Origin: HGM05190 sp964394205
Lineage (GTDB): Bacteria; Bacteroidota; Bacteroidia; Bacteroidales; Muribaculaceae
Direction: 5' to 3'
Assembly (NCBI GenBank): GCA_964394205.1
Contig: CAYMVS010000008.1
Span: forward strand, 1 to 56,413
Length of the DNA: 56,413 nucleotides
Each line of letters begins with the position of its first letter. Position 1 is the stretch's first letter. Shown piece by piece: positions 35,542 through 44,048 of the stretch. The position numbers were made by a program, and so were the translations under genes. Under the pieces are notes generated by a model. It was not told the origin of the DNA, ran no database searches, and saw only the letters and a list, made by a program, of their open reading frames with translations.

Positions 35542-36075
35542 ATGTCAATCAACAAGCTCGGAGTCTCGGTTTTGATGTTGGCGGTCGCGATGGCGATTGC
35601 CATGACGGGGTGTAACACAGCCGGGTGTACCGACAATCAGAACAGTCTCCCGCTTGCCGGCTTTTATGACGCGTCGACCGGGGCTGCTGTAAGTCTCGAC
35701 TCGCTCGAGATTCACGGGATAGGGGCGCCGGGCGACTCGATGCTCTACACTCCGGGCCGCCCGATCAGTGAGGCATACCTGCCTTTCCGCTCGACGGCCC
35801 CCTCGAGCGCTTTCTGTTTCCACTATTGCAACAAGGCCTTGAGCGACCCCGCGCTCAACGACACCCTGACGTTTGATTATACCGCCACCCCCTATTTTGC
35901 CGGCGAGGAGTGTGGGGCGATGTACCGATATCACATCCATCGGCTTGGCTACACGACACATCTGATCGACTCGGTGGCGATTGAAGATTCGCTCATCACC
36001 AATCAGGCGGTCCAACAGATTCATATCTACTTTAAGGTGGCCACGTCGGAGGCTGAGGAAGGGGGGAGCCGATGA
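35542..36075 (+). CDS. DUF6452-family lipoprotein
   Basis: A 177-residue predicted lipoprotein. The signal (SINKLGVSVLMLAVAMAIAMTGC) ends in a lipobox, and the mature part is β-rich with paired cysteines (GCTDNQ, FCFHYCNKA, GEECGAMYRYHIH). It begins 4 bp after the glycosyltransferase stop and overlaps the DUF6048 start by 4 bp. The DUF6452-DUF6048 pair is a recurrent Bacteroidales arrangement of unknown function; the tight coupling here suggests a shared outer-membrane role. Confidence 0.8.
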   Translation: MSINKLGVSVLMLAVAMAIAMTGCNTAGCTDNQNSLPLAGFYDASTGAAVSLDSLEIHGIGAPGDSMLYTPGRPISEAYLPFRSTAPSSAFCFHYCNKALSDPALNDTLTFDYTATPYFAGEECGAMYRYHIHRLGYTTHLIDSVAIEDSLITNQAVQQIHIYFKVATSEAEEGGSR

Positions 36076-36944
36076 GACGGTTGCTGACCCTCCTGGCCGT
36101 GATTGCGGTTATTGTCGCGATGGCTCAAGACCGCCGTCGCGTGACTCCGGTCACGCCATCCAATCCCATGTCGGCACCCGCCGGCACCAAGCCGGCAAAA
36201 GAGGCTCCCAAACCGGTCGAGCCCGACATGTCGCGCATGGCCCACTATCACGACGAGGCAGGCAACGTGGTGCTGGTCGACACCGTGACCGGCACCGAGT
36301 GGGTCGACTCGACAAACTTTCGTGTGGTCGGCAACATCTACCCGCTGCTCCACTCGGTGACTTTTGGAGTCGACGTGTGGGACCCCGTGATGCGTGCTCT
36401 CGGACAGCATTACAGCGGGGCAAGCCTGTGGGGCGAGCTGTCGCTGCACAACCGTTTTAACCCGGTCTTTGAGTTTGGCCTGAGTTTGGCCGATGTCACT
36501 CCCTCGGCAATGAATTTCACTTACCGCAGCCCTCTCGCGCCCTATTTCAAGATAGGTGCCAATTATAACTTTCTGTATAACTCAAACCCTGACTATCAGT
36601 TTCTTGGCGTCTTGCGCTATGGCTTCACCTCCTATGCCTATCAGCTCACCGACGTGACCGTCAACGACTCCTACTGGGGAGAGACCACAGCAGTCAGCTT
36701 TCCCTCACGGCGGTCGACGGCCGGATATCTGGAGATAGGGTTTGGTGTAAAGGTGAAGATTGTCGGGCCGCTCTCGCTGGGGTGGACGGCAAAATTTCAC
36801 ACCGTGCTCCACGAGTCAAAATCGTCTATGGGAGAGCCGATGGTCATCCCGGGGTATGGGAAGCGCAACTCATCGATCACCGCCGCTTTTTCAATAATGT
36901 ACACGATCGGGCTGAACAAGCCGGCCTCGCGAGTCGTTGATTAG
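36072..36944 (+). CDS. DUF6048-family putative outer-membrane protein
   Basis: A 290-residue exported protein. A signal helix (RRLLTLLAVIAVIVAMAQ) and a Pro/Lys-rich stretch precede a β-barrel-like body of alternating aromatic strands (GASLWGELSLHNRFNPVFEFGLSLA, FKIGANYNFLYN, AGYLEIGFGVKVKIVGPLSLGWTAKFH) closing with AAFSIMYTIGLN. The length and alternation fit a small 8-12-strand barrel. Its ATG overlaps the DUF6452 stop (ATGA). Function unknown. Confidence 0.8.
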   Translation: MRRLLTLLAVIAVIVAMAQDRRRVTPVTPSNPMSAPAGTKPAKEAPKPVEPDMSRMAHYHDEAGNVVLVDTVTGTEWVDSTNFRVVGNIYPLLHSVTFGVDVWDPVMRALGQHYSGASLWGELSLHNRFNPVFEFGLSLADVTPSAMNFTYRSPLAPYFKIGANYNFLYNSNPDYQFLGVLRYGFTSYAYQLTDVTVNDSYWGETTAVSFPSRRSTAGYLEIGFGVKVKIVGPLSLGWTAKFHTVLHESKSSMGEPMVIPGYGKRNSSITAAFSIMYTIGLNKPASRVVD

Positions 36945-36961
36945 GTAAAGAAACCTTTGAT

Positions 36962-37885
36962 ATGAAAAAGATTATTATTGTTGGAGCCTCGTCGGGTATC
37001 GGATACCGGGTGGCGCGTGATTTTGCCCTCAAGGGGTGGCATGTAGGCATGGCTGCCCGCCGTGAGAAACCTTTGAAAGAGTTGCAGCGCGAGTTTCCCG
37101 ACCGTGTTGTCTACAAGACAATGGATGTGACCACAGCCGAGAGCGTCGGCCGGTTTAACGACCTGATAGAGCAACTCGGCGGCATGGATGTGATGCTTTA
37201 TGCTGCCGGCACGGGATTTCAGAACACCGGTCTCGACCTGACACGCGAGATGGTGACGCTCGAGACCAATGTGCTCGGAATGGCGCGCATCACGCTCGCT
37301 TCCTACAAATACTTCCGCGACACGGCCACTTCAGGCCGGATAGCCGTTATAACCTCGGTCGCCTCGACCAAGGGGATAGGTGTCGCGGCCGCCTACAGTG
37401 CCTCAAAACGCTTTCAGTGCAGCTACCTTGAGGCGCTTGAACAGCTCGCCAACAGGCAGGGGGTCAATGTAAAGTTTATCGACATCCGTCCCGGCTTTGT
37501 TCGGACGGCTCTTCTTGACCCCAACCAAGACTACCCGATGATTATGAGTCTCGACCACGCGGCGCCGCTTGTCGAGCAGGCCATTTCCAAAGGGAAACGG
37601 GTGGCCACTGTCGACTGGCGCTGGCGCCTGTTGACCGCCATGTGGCGGCTCATCCCGAGCCGATTGTGGGTAAGGATGAATGTCGGGTTGACATCGCCCA
37701 AAGCAGTTGACCCGACCGAAGGCACCGCCGTCGCCAAGGCTTCACAAACGGTTGCCGACACCCCTACACCCGCCGGCGCCGTGGCCCGTGCCGCCACCGG
37801 GATTGTCGACAATGACCCGCCCGTGGCCGCCTCGGAGGCCGATGCTGAAAACTATTTCAACAAACAACCAACCAATCATTTATAA
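36962..37885 (+). CDS. short-chain dehydrogenase/reductase with Ala/Pro/Thr-rich tail
   Basis: A 307-residue classical SDR that oxidises or reduces an alcohol/ketone with NAD(P). MKKIIIVGASSGIGYRVA holds the GxxxGxG cofactor loop with MAARREK after β2 (Arg suggests NADP), DVMLYAAGTG follows, then the catalytic Ser in VITSVAS and Tyr-x-x-x-Lys in AAYSASKRF. The fold ends by about residue 240. The last 65 residues are a low-complexity Ala/Thr/Pro/Asp tail not typical of the family and possibly unfolded. Substrate unknown. rpiB follows after 10 bp. Confidence 0.9.
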   Translation: MKKIIIVGASSGIGYRVARDFALKGWHVGMAARREKPLKELQREFPDRVVYKTMDVTTAESVGRFNDLIEQLGGMDVMLYAAGTGFQNTGLDLTREMVTLETNVLGMARITLASYKYFRDTATSGRIAVITSVASTKGIGVAAAYSASKRFQCSYLEALEQLANRQGVNVKFIDIRPGFVRTALLDPNQDYPMIMSLDHAAPLVEQAISKGKRVATVDWRWRLLTAMWRLIPSRLWVRMNVGLTSPKAVDPTEGTAVAKASQTVADTPTPAGAVARAATGIVDNDPPVAASEADAENYFNKQPTNHL

Positions 37886-37895
37886 TTATACAGTT

Positions 37896-38378
37896 ATGAC
37901 ATCAATTGTTAGCGGGACTCTCCCCCTGGGCCTTTGTAGCGATCATGCCGGCTATGAAATGAAAACCGTTATCGAGGGCTATCTCGACTCAATGGGCGTG
38001 AAGTGGCACGACTTTGGCACCTATTCAAGTGACAGCTGTGACTATGCCGACTTTGCCCACCCCTGTGCCTGTGCCCTCGAGGCCGGCGAGATATATCCTG
38101 CCATCGCGCTGTGTGGCAGCGGCAACGGCATCGGAATCACCCTCAACAAGCATCAGGGTGTGAGGGCAGCCTTGTGTTGGAACACCGAGCTCGCCGCTCT
38201 GGCCCGTCAGCACAACAATGCCAACTGCCTGGTGCTCCCGGCCCGTTTCATCGACACGACAACGGCTCTCGCCATCGTCGACACCTTCCTCAACACCCCC
38301 TTTGAGGGTGGCCGCCACGAGCGCCGCGTGGAGAAAATTCCAGTCACCGCCGCCACCTGCCCCGGCAATGTAGAGTAA
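37896..38378 (+). CDS. rpiB: ribose-5-phosphate isomerase B
   Basis: A 160-residue RpiB/LacAB-family isomerase interconverting ribose-5-phosphate and ribulose-5-phosphate in the pentose phosphate pathway. LGLCSDHAGYEMK forms the phosphate/substrate loop, and ALCGSGNGIGITLNK carries the catalytic Cys73 and the anion hole. GVRAALCWNTELAALARQHNNANCLVLPAR is fully canonical in content. The ATG at 37896 is 10 bp after the SDR stop; a longer in-frame extension upstream is only a shadow of the SDR gene. Confidence 0.95.
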   Translation: MTSIVSGTLPLGLCSDHAGYEMKTVIEGYLDSMGVKWHDFGTYSSDSCDYADFAHPCACALEAGEIYPAIALCGSGNGIGITLNKHQGVRAALCWNTELAALARQHNNANCLVLPARFIDTTTALAIVDTFLNTPFEGGRHERRVEKIPVTAATCPGNVE

Positions 38379-38405
38379 GAGCCTGCACAGCATTATATAC
38401 TATAC

Positions 38406-38446
38406 ACACAAGAGACCACTGATATCGCGTCAGTGGCCCCTTGTGT
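38406..38446. terminator. bidirectional hairpin terminator between rpiB and the WG-repeat gene
   Basis: The outer arms ACACAAG/CTTGTGT and inner arms CCACTGA/TCAGTGG form a long imperfect stem, followed by TTTAG on the plus strand, between two convergent genes. Confidence 0.65.
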
Positions 38447-38457
38447 TTAGTAGTCAA

Positions 38458-40284
38458 TTAAAAGATGGAGGCGGCGAGGGTGGCCTTGTCGCTGTCTTTG
38501 ATCGAACCGGCTTTTGCGCCCAAAATAGCCCCTACACCACGGCTGTCGCGTGTGCCATAGATGATGATGGTCGACGTGCCGTTGCTGTACTCGTCATAAT
38601 TGTTGGTCGAGGTGACCGCCGTGTAGCCATCGGTCTTGAGGCGACGGCCAATGGCCTCACGCAGGCGACTGCCCGAGGCGTGGTTGGTGTGGAGTTGAAT
38701 GTCAAAGGATTGCACTTTGGCGGCAGGGTTGAATTTCACACCCACCTGGCGCTGACGGTTCCAACCCCACGCTGTGCCCCAGTAGTCGTAGTGGTGCACC
38801 TCAAAATAGTGCTGATAGACCGGGGCGACGATGTTGGCCGACGATTTGGCGGTGCCGTTGATCCAGAAACCTGCGCCCGAGCCGAGAGAGCCGGTCGAGT
38901 CGGTGGGGATGGAGATGGTGCGGTCCTTTCCGTTATAGAACCGTGCGTTCTCACCCGAGAGAATATCGGCTATCGATTGGCCCAGATAGTAGCTGTCTTT
39001 CCCTTTCACCATGTTCATCCTGATCATGTTGACCAGCTTGGTGGCGGCTGCCGTGATGTCCACATAGGCTGAGGTCACTCTTGTTTCACAATTGATCTCG
39101 TCTTCATTGATGTTGAGATAGTCCTTTATACCAACGCCATAGAGAGTGAGCCCCTCGATTGACTGCCCCTCGGGGGTCAGCAGGGTGTAGGTCGTTGGTG
39201 AGTTTTGCCTATCGACCAAAACGGGCCCGAACTTGCCGCCGGGCACATACATCTCTTTCTGTCCCTGAAATTTGTTCAGCTCCCGGCCATCCTGGTCATA
39301 AAGCACACTCTCGTCGGGCGATGAGAGCATCACATACTGGCCGCCGGCGGTGATTGTCTGCTTGCCGTCGGTCTTGAGATATTCCTTACCCTCTTTGTCA
39401 TACCAGATGGACGATGTTGAATAATCCTTGTAATTATATGTGGTGACGATTTTGGCCCCGTTGTCGAGAGTGGTTGTCGAGTTGTTGTCTTTTGCGGGCG
39501 TCACGGTGCCGTCGGTTGAAATGGCAAGGAGGTTGGGGGTGTATTCGGTTTTTGTCGTGTCAGCCTCGCCGTTGACAACTGCAAGGCCACCTTCAAACTC
39601 GGGTATAAACTCACAGTCGCCCTCCGAGTAGCCAAATTTTCCCTTGACATTTGTGACGTTGCCCTCTATGTCGAGTACATAGTAGGTTGGGCCCGCATCC
39701 ATCTTGTCATAATTGTAGTCGACGGCGAGGGCATATCCGCCATTATAGTCGGAGATGGCCGAGTATTTTGGCTTGACAATCACATTGCCGTTGTTGTCGA
39801 TGACGCCGGCTTTCCCGTTGATGGTCGAGACAATCAGGCGATTTTCTTTGAACTGATTGGCACATGAGCCGATCTCCTGCCCGTCGATAGGCTCGAGGAT
39901 GAATTTTGTGTCGCCGTCGGTGTCAACGATGCGTATGCGTTGCATTGCCGGCGTGACAGGCAGCAGACCCTCGCTGAGCACACCGACCGACACCAGGTTT
40001 TGCAGCGAGTCAATCGGTTTTGCCTCGTTCCCATGCCAGCGGTAGACGGTCAGGCCACTGTCGCTCTGGGCGGTGAAGATCTGGCCCAGAGTAACGGTCG
40101 GTTCAAACTCCCACTCCTGTGAGCCTACACGCTCACCCTTGCTGTCGATAAAGGTCCAGGCGCCTCCATCGGTCAGCTGCACCGGGATGTAGGTCACTTC
40201 ATCGCTTGATTTTGTGCATGATTGAAACACAAGGAGCGTTGTCAGGCCCAACGCCGTGGCCATCAGTCGGTTGAAATATGCCAT
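38458..40284 (-). CDS. WG-repeat-containing lipoprotein
   Basis: A 608-residue predicted lipoprotein (LMATALGLTTLLVFQSC lipobox). The N-terminal half consists of WG-type β-hairpin repeats in which an aromatic or Gly turn precedes a basic and acidic strand (GGAWTFIDSKGERVG, GKAGVIDNNGNVIVKPKYSAISDYNGGYALAVD, GQYVMLSSPDESVLYDQDGREL). The C-terminal 200 residues form a separate region (SAYVDITAAATKLVNMIRMN to GTRDSRGVGAILGAKAG). WG repeats are thought to mediate protein contacts; no enzymatic motif is visible. It meets rpiB convergently across a hairpin terminator. Confidence 0.85.
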   Translation of the reverse strand: MAYFNRLMATALGLTTLLVFQSCTKSSDEVTYIPVQLTDGGAWTFIDSKGERVGSQEWEFEPTVTLGQIFTAQSDSGLTVYRWHGNEAKPIDSLQNLVSVGVLSEGLLPVTPAMQRIRIVDTDGDTKFILEPIDGQEIGSCANQFKENRLIVSTINGKAGVIDNNGNVIVKPKYSAISDYNGGYALAVDYNYDKMDAGPTYYVLDIEGNVTNVKGKFGYSEGDCEFIPEFEGGLAVVNGEADTTKTEYTPNLLAISTDGTVTPAKDNNSTTTLDNGAKIVTTYNYKDYSTSSIWYDKEGKEYLKTDGKQTITAGGQYVMLSSPDESVLYDQDGRELNKFQGQKEMYVPGGKFGPVLVDRQNSPTTYTLLTPEGQSIEGLTLYGVGIKDYLNINEDEINCETRVTSAYVDITAAATKLVNMIRMNMVKGKDSYYLGQSIADILSGENARFYNGKDRTISIPTDSTGSLGSGAGFWINGTAKSSANIVAPVYQHYFEVHHYDYWGTAWGWNRQRQVGVKFNPAAKVQSFDIQLHTNHASGSRLREAIGRRLKTDGYTAVTSTNNYDEYSNGTSTIIIYGTRDSRGVGAILGAKAGSIKDSDKATLAASIF

Positions 40285-40447
40285 AGAGATAAGATAAGTT
40301 TACTTGTTGACAGGTCGCGCTAAAGTAGGCATAATTTATTATTCCCACAAGGTTTGCCCCTGATTGTTTGATAAAAAAGGGGTCGCTCTGCCACCCACCG
40401 GCCCAGTCCGCTGACCCAAAATTACTTTTAGGTTCACCAAAAAACAG

Positions 40448-40480
40448 AAAGAGGAAAATCCGTTCAGGAAATTCCTCTTT
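40448..40480 (-). terminator. hairpin terminator of tRNA-Leu
   Basis: The arms AAAGAGGAA and TTCCTCTTT (9 bp, perfect) have a 15-base loop, just downstream of the tRNA on the minus strand. A run ending CTGTTTTTTGG follows on that strand. Confidence 0.7.
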
Positions 40481-40488
40481 AATGGTCG

Positions 40489-40572
40489 TGCTCGAAGCGG
40501 GACTCGAACCCGCAAGGCTGCAATAGCCAACAGATTTTAAGTCTGTCGTGTATACCATTCCACCATTCGAGC
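40489..40572 (-). tRNA. tRNA-Leu, anticodon TAA
   Basis: The minus strand folds as a class II tRNA of 84 bases. The acceptor arm GCTCGAA pairs with TTCGAGC, the anticodon loop CTTAAAA is closed by ACAGA/TCTGT and gives TAA, a variable arm lies between TTGGCTATTGCAGCC and the T arm, and the T arm is GCGGGTTCGAGTCCCGC. The 3' CCA is not encoded (CGA follows the discriminator A). A hairpin terminator follows. Confidence 0.95.
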
Positions 40573-40769
40573 AGCACGGGTGCAAAATTATGATAAAAAA
40601 CTTAAATCACCAAATTTTGAGATGGGGGATGACTGAAAACAGGCGTCTAAAAGTTAAAAATATTAAATGAGGCTCTTGAAATTATTACTTATAGACCAAT
40701 TTTCCGGGAAATTTGTATGATTTGACAAACTTTCTTGTTATAATATTTTACTCTCTCAAAAATATTTGC

Positions 40770-40777
40770 TTACTTTG
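40770..40777 (+). promoter_or_regulatory. -7-like promoter box of acpP
   Basis: TTACTTTG followed by CACCGC, in a very AT-rich upstream region, about 40 bases before the acpP ATG. It differs from TAnnTTTG at one position and the -33 element is weak. Confidence 0.5.
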
Positions 40778-40817
40778 CACCGCAAAATGAATTTTATTAA
40801 TCTAAATTAAAAACATT

Positions 40818-41054
40818 ATGTCAGAAATTGCATCTCGCGTTAAAGCTATAATTGTTGATAAGCTCGGCGTAGACGAGAATGAAGTTACCGAAACCGCAGA
40901 ATTCACCAAAGATCTTGGTGCCGACAGCCTTGACACTGTTGAGCTGATCATGGAATTTGAGAAAGAGTTTGGTATCACTATCCCCGACGACAAGGCTGAA
41001 GGTATCAAAACCGTCGGCGACGCCATCGCTTACATCGAGGCTGAGGAGAAGTAA
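40818..41054 (+). CDS. acpP: acyl carrier protein
   Basis: A 78-residue acidic carrier of fatty acid synthesis. The phosphopantetheine attachment Ser37 lies in DLGADSLDTVELIMEFE, followed by EKEFGITIPDDKAEGIKTVGDA, the standard helix II-III sequence. Length is normal. fabF follows 95 bp downstream across a stable hairpin with a T tract, which could lower fabF expression relative to the abundant carrier protein. Confidence 0.97.
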   Translation: MSEIASRVKAIIVDKLGVDENEVTETAEFTKDLGADSLDTVELIMEFEKEFGITIPDDKAEGIKTVGDAIAYIEAEEK

Positions 41055-41072
41055 AAAACGACAGTATCACTA

Positions 41073-41137
41073 ACGCGGAGCTAAATCCCGTTGCCGTTTC
41101 AGCATGGCGACCCGGATAGCCCCGCGTAAGTTTTTTT
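41073..41137 (+). terminator. intra-operon hairpin with T tract between acpP and fabF (attenuator-like)
   Basis: ACGCGG (41073-41078) pairs with CCGCGT (41122-41127) and GCTA (41080-41083) with TAGC (41117-41120), with a further short pairing inside, followed by seven T (41131-41137). The fabF ATG is 13 bases further on. A partial terminator is the simplest reading. Confidence 0.65.
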
Positions 41138-41149
41138 ATAGGATTAACA

Positions 41150-42418
41150 ATGGAATTAAAAAGAGTTGTAATCACAGGCTTAGGTGCCATCACCCCCCTG
41201 GGCAACGATGTTGAGACCACATGGACCAATGCCGTTGCCGGTAAGAGCGGTGCCGGCCCTATCACCCACTTTGACGCCTCGCTGTTTAAGACACAGTTTG
41301 CATGTGAGGTCAAAGATTTTAATGCGGCCGATCATTTTGACCGTCGTAAGGTGCGCCAGCTCGACCTGTACGCTCAGTATGGTCTGGTTGCTGCTCGTCA
41401 GGCTATAGCCGACTCGGGTCTTGTGGCCGAGGGCAACACGACCGACCTTAACCGTGTCGGTGTTATCGTGGCTGCCGGCATCGGCGGTCTCCACACCTTT
41501 GAGGAGGAGGCCGGCTACTATGCCCTCAATAGCGACAAGGGCCCCAAGTATAACCCGTTTTTCATCCCCAAGATGATTGCCGACATCGCGTCGGGTCACA
41601 TCTCGATGGAATATGGTTTCCACGGCCCCAACTATGGCACAGTATCGGCCTGCGCGTCGTCAAACAATGCCATTATCGACGCTTTCAACCTGATACGTCT
41701 GGGTAAGGCCGACGCCATTGTCACCGGCGGCGCCGAGGCTGCCATCTATCCCGCCGGTGTTGGCGGTTTCAACTCGATGCACGCTCTGTCGACCCGTAAC
41801 GACAGCCCCGAGACTGCCTCACGCCCGTTCAGCGCCTCGCGCGACGGCTTTGTGATGGGCGAGGGATCGGCTGTGCTCGTGCTCGAGGAGCTTGAGCATG
41901 CTATTGCCCGCGGTGCCAAGATCTATGCCGAGGTTGCCGGAGGCGGCATGTCGGCCGATGCCTATCACCTGACGGCTACCCATCCCGACGGCCTTGGCGC
42001 AAAGCTCGCCATGAAAAACGCCCTCGACGATGCCGGCATGAAACCTGAGGATATCGACTATATCAATGTTCATGGCACGTCGACACCCGTTGGCGACATC
42101 TCGGAGGTTAAAGCGATTGTTGACGTCTTTGGCGACCACGCCCACAAGCTCAACATCAGCTCGACCAAGTCTATGACCGGTCACCTTCTCGGCGCTACCG
42201 GCGCGATGGAGGCTCTGTTCAGCACTCTTGCCGTGCAAAACAACATCGTTCCTCCCACCATCAACCATGCCGACGACGACTGTGACCCCGAGATCGACTA
42301 CTCGCTCAACTTCACTTTCAACAAGGCTCAGGAGCGTCCCGTAAATGCCGCTCTGTCAAATGCTTTTGGCTTTGGCGGCCACAATGCTACCGTCATCGTC
42401 AAGAAGTTTGAGAAGTAA
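41150..42418 (+). CDS. fabF: β-ketoacyl-ACP synthase II
   Basis: A 422-residue condensing enzyme that elongates acyl-ACP with malonyl-ACP. The catalytic triad is Cys168 in VSACASSNNAI, His308 in INVHGTSTPVGD and His345 in STKSMTGHLLGATGA, with Lys340 nearby. The N-terminal VVITGLGAITPLGND and C-terminal ALSNAFGFGGHNATVIVKK are canonical for FabF. It shares the acpP transcription unit and ends at a strong terminator. Confidence 0.97.
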   Translation: MELKRVVITGLGAITPLGNDVETTWTNAVAGKSGAGPITHFDASLFKTQFACEVKDFNAADHFDRRKVRQLDLYAQYGLVAARQAIADSGLVAEGNTTDLNRVGVIVAAGIGGLHTFEEEAGYYALNSDKGPKYNPFFIPKMIADIASGHISMEYGFHGPNYGTVSACASSNNAIIDAFNLIRLGKADAIVTGGAEAAIYPAGVGGFNSMHALSTRNDSPETASRPFSASRDGFVMGEGSAVLVLEELEHAIARGAKIYAEVAGGGMSADAYHLTATHPDGLGAKLAMKNALDDAGMKPEDIDYINVHGTSTPVGDISEVKAIVDVFGDHAHKLNISSTKSMTGHLLGATGAMEALFSTLAVQNNIVPPTINHADDDCDPEIDYSLNFTFNKAQERPVNAALSNAFGFGGHNATVIVKKFEK

Positions 42419-42450
42419 TCTCTACTGAACCATACCCCCCCCATTATCAG

Positions 42451-42490
42451 AGAGGCTGTGTCAAGATAGGCACAGCCTCTATGGTTTTTT
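42451..42490 (+). terminator. rho-independent terminator after fabF
   Basis: AGAGGCTGTG and CACAGCCTCT form a perfect 10-bp stem with a 10-base loop, followed by ATGGTTTTTT. Confidence 0.9.
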
Positions 42491-42604
42491 ATGGCACTGT
42501 CTCCAAAACCCGGGCAGTGTTTTTTTGGGGCGGGGTTGAGGGGCTTGTGCTTTTTTGAACTTATTGGGGGCAGGGAGCGTTTTACTTGAAAAGTTACAAC
42601 TACT

Positions 42605-43576
42605 ATGAGACCCTCACTGAACACACGCTACTACAAGCCACGACTAAGAACTGCACCGTCGGTCAAAAGGGATGACCGACTCGACTTCAGGCGGCTGACG
42701 ATGGATGATATAGACCGCGTCGGCCGGCTGCTCGCCCTTGCCAAAGGCCGAACCAACGATTACACCATTGGCGGCATCTATATGTGGCGGCAATATTTTG
42801 ACTACTCTTTTGATATTATCGACAACACTCTGTTTATCAAGGGTGTTGATGAGAACGACCTGACAAGGACGGCGTTTATGCTCCCCGTTGGCGAGATGCC
42901 GGCGGCAAGGGCTGTCGACCAGTTGAGACGATATCGCGACGAGCATCAGTTGCCGTCGCTGGTGCTGTCGGCGGTGCCCGAGGAGGGGCTGCGCCTGTTG
43001 GGCGACGATGTGATCGACGATGTGGCTGAGCTGACCGACTGGGCCGACTATCTTTATGACAGCAGCGCGCTTGTCTCGTTGTCGGGAAAGAAGCTCTCAA
43101 AAAAGCGCAACCATGTCAACCGCTTTAAGAGTGACAACCCTGGCTTCAGTTTCGAGCCACTGACTTCTGCCAATATAGACAGTGTCAAGGAGTTTGTTGG
43201 CGGCCTGGAGCTCGACCCGTCAAAACCGGCGTTGGCCGAGTTTGAGATGGCCCGGGTGGCCGACGTGCTCGACATGTTTGAGCGATACCCCTTTGAGGGG
43301 GGAGTGCTGACCACACCCGACGATGGCGTGGTGGCTTTCGGCATAGGAGAGGTGGTTGGCGACACCCTCTTTGTGCACATCGAGAAGATAAACCACCTGG
43401 TTAGCGGTGCCGGCGAGACAATCAATAATCTGTTTGCCACGATGATGACCGACAAATATCCGGCTATAAGCTACATCAATCGTGAGGAAGATGCCGGCGA
43501 CCCGGGTTTGCGCCGGGCAAAGGAGAGCTACCACCCCCTGAGGCTTTTGAGAAAGTATAATGTCACTTTGCGCTGA
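42605..43576 (+). CDS. DUF2156 (phosphatidylglycerol lysyltransferase C-terminal-like) acyltransferase
   Basis: A 323-residue soluble protein with the tandem GNAT-like fold of DUF2156. Conserved stretches are FRRLTMDDIDRVGRLL, DYTIGGIYMWRQYFDYSF, the Lys-rich LSGKKLSKKRNHVNRF, VAFGIGEVVGDTLFVHIEKI and the closing ISYINREEDAGDPGLRRAKESYHP. Relatives transfer amino acids from tRNA to lipids when fused to membrane domains; soluble Bacteroidales versions have no established substrate. It lies alone between the fabF terminator and a convergent gene, with a 14-bp 3' overlap. Confidence 0.88.
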   Translation: MRPSLNTRYYKPRLRTAPSVKRDDRLDFRRLTMDDIDRVGRLLALAKGRTNDYTIGGIYMWRQYFDYSFDIIDNTLFIKGVDENDLTRTAFMLPVGEMPAARAVDQLRRYRDEHQLPSLVLSAVPEEGLRLLGDDVIDDVAELTDWADYLYDSSALVSLSGKKLSKKRNHVNRFKSDNPGFSFEPLTSANIDSVKEFVGGLELDPSKPALAEFEMARVADVLDMFERYPFEGGVLTTPDDGVVAFGIGEVVGDTLFVHIEKINHLVSGAGETINNLFATMMTDKYPAISYINREEDAGDPGLRRAKESYHPLRLLRKYNVTLR

Positions 43577-44048
43577 CGACCACCCGGTTGACTGCGGTCT
43601 TGATGTCGTAGGGCGACCCCTGGGCGCGCTTTGGACGGCGTGAGTGCCTGTAATAGTAGGACTGCTGCCGGTCCCACGACGAGAATGTCAGCATGCGCGT
43701 GGCGCCTGGGGGTATGGAGCATTGCAGCCACCGTGTCACCCGGTGCATCTCGTTTTGAGAGATATCTTTGTAAATCAGTGTCAGCTCGATGGCAACCAAT
43801 GTCCTGTCGAGCGTGTTTGTGACAAAAAGGGTCTCGACGTAGCTCCTGAGCGGTTTGTCATATCGGCTGCGCCTGACCATTGAGTCAACCCCCGCGTCGA
43901 GAGTGTCGGCTCTTTGCCTGACGGTCGAGGTGTCGGCCACGGCGGTTATTGACGGGTTGGCCTTGATGCCACGGCGGCGTGTCTTGTGTGCATCCATCGT
44001 GGCGGTGATGGCCAACAGCAGAATGATGATAAGCGCGAGCTGTTTCAT
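43563..44048 (-). CDS. small secreted protein, function unknown
   Basis: A 161-residue exported protein (signal MKQLALIIILLLAITATMDA). A basic linker precedes a β-rich core (YVETLFVTNTLDRTLVAIELTLIYKD, MHRVTRWLQCSIPPGATRMLTFSSW) that looks like one Ig-like sandwich. No family recognised. Its ATG overlaps the stop of the upstream gene by 4 bp, making it the last gene of the DUF3078 operon. Confidence 0.75.
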   Translation of the reverse strand: MKQLALIIILLLAITATMDAHKTRRRGIKANPSITAVADTSTVRQRADTLDAGVDSMVRRSRYDKPLRSYVETLFVTNTLDRTLVAIELTLIYKDISQNEMHRVTRWLQCSIPPGATRMLTFSSWDRQQSYYYRHSRRPKRAQGSPYDIKTAVNRVVVSAK

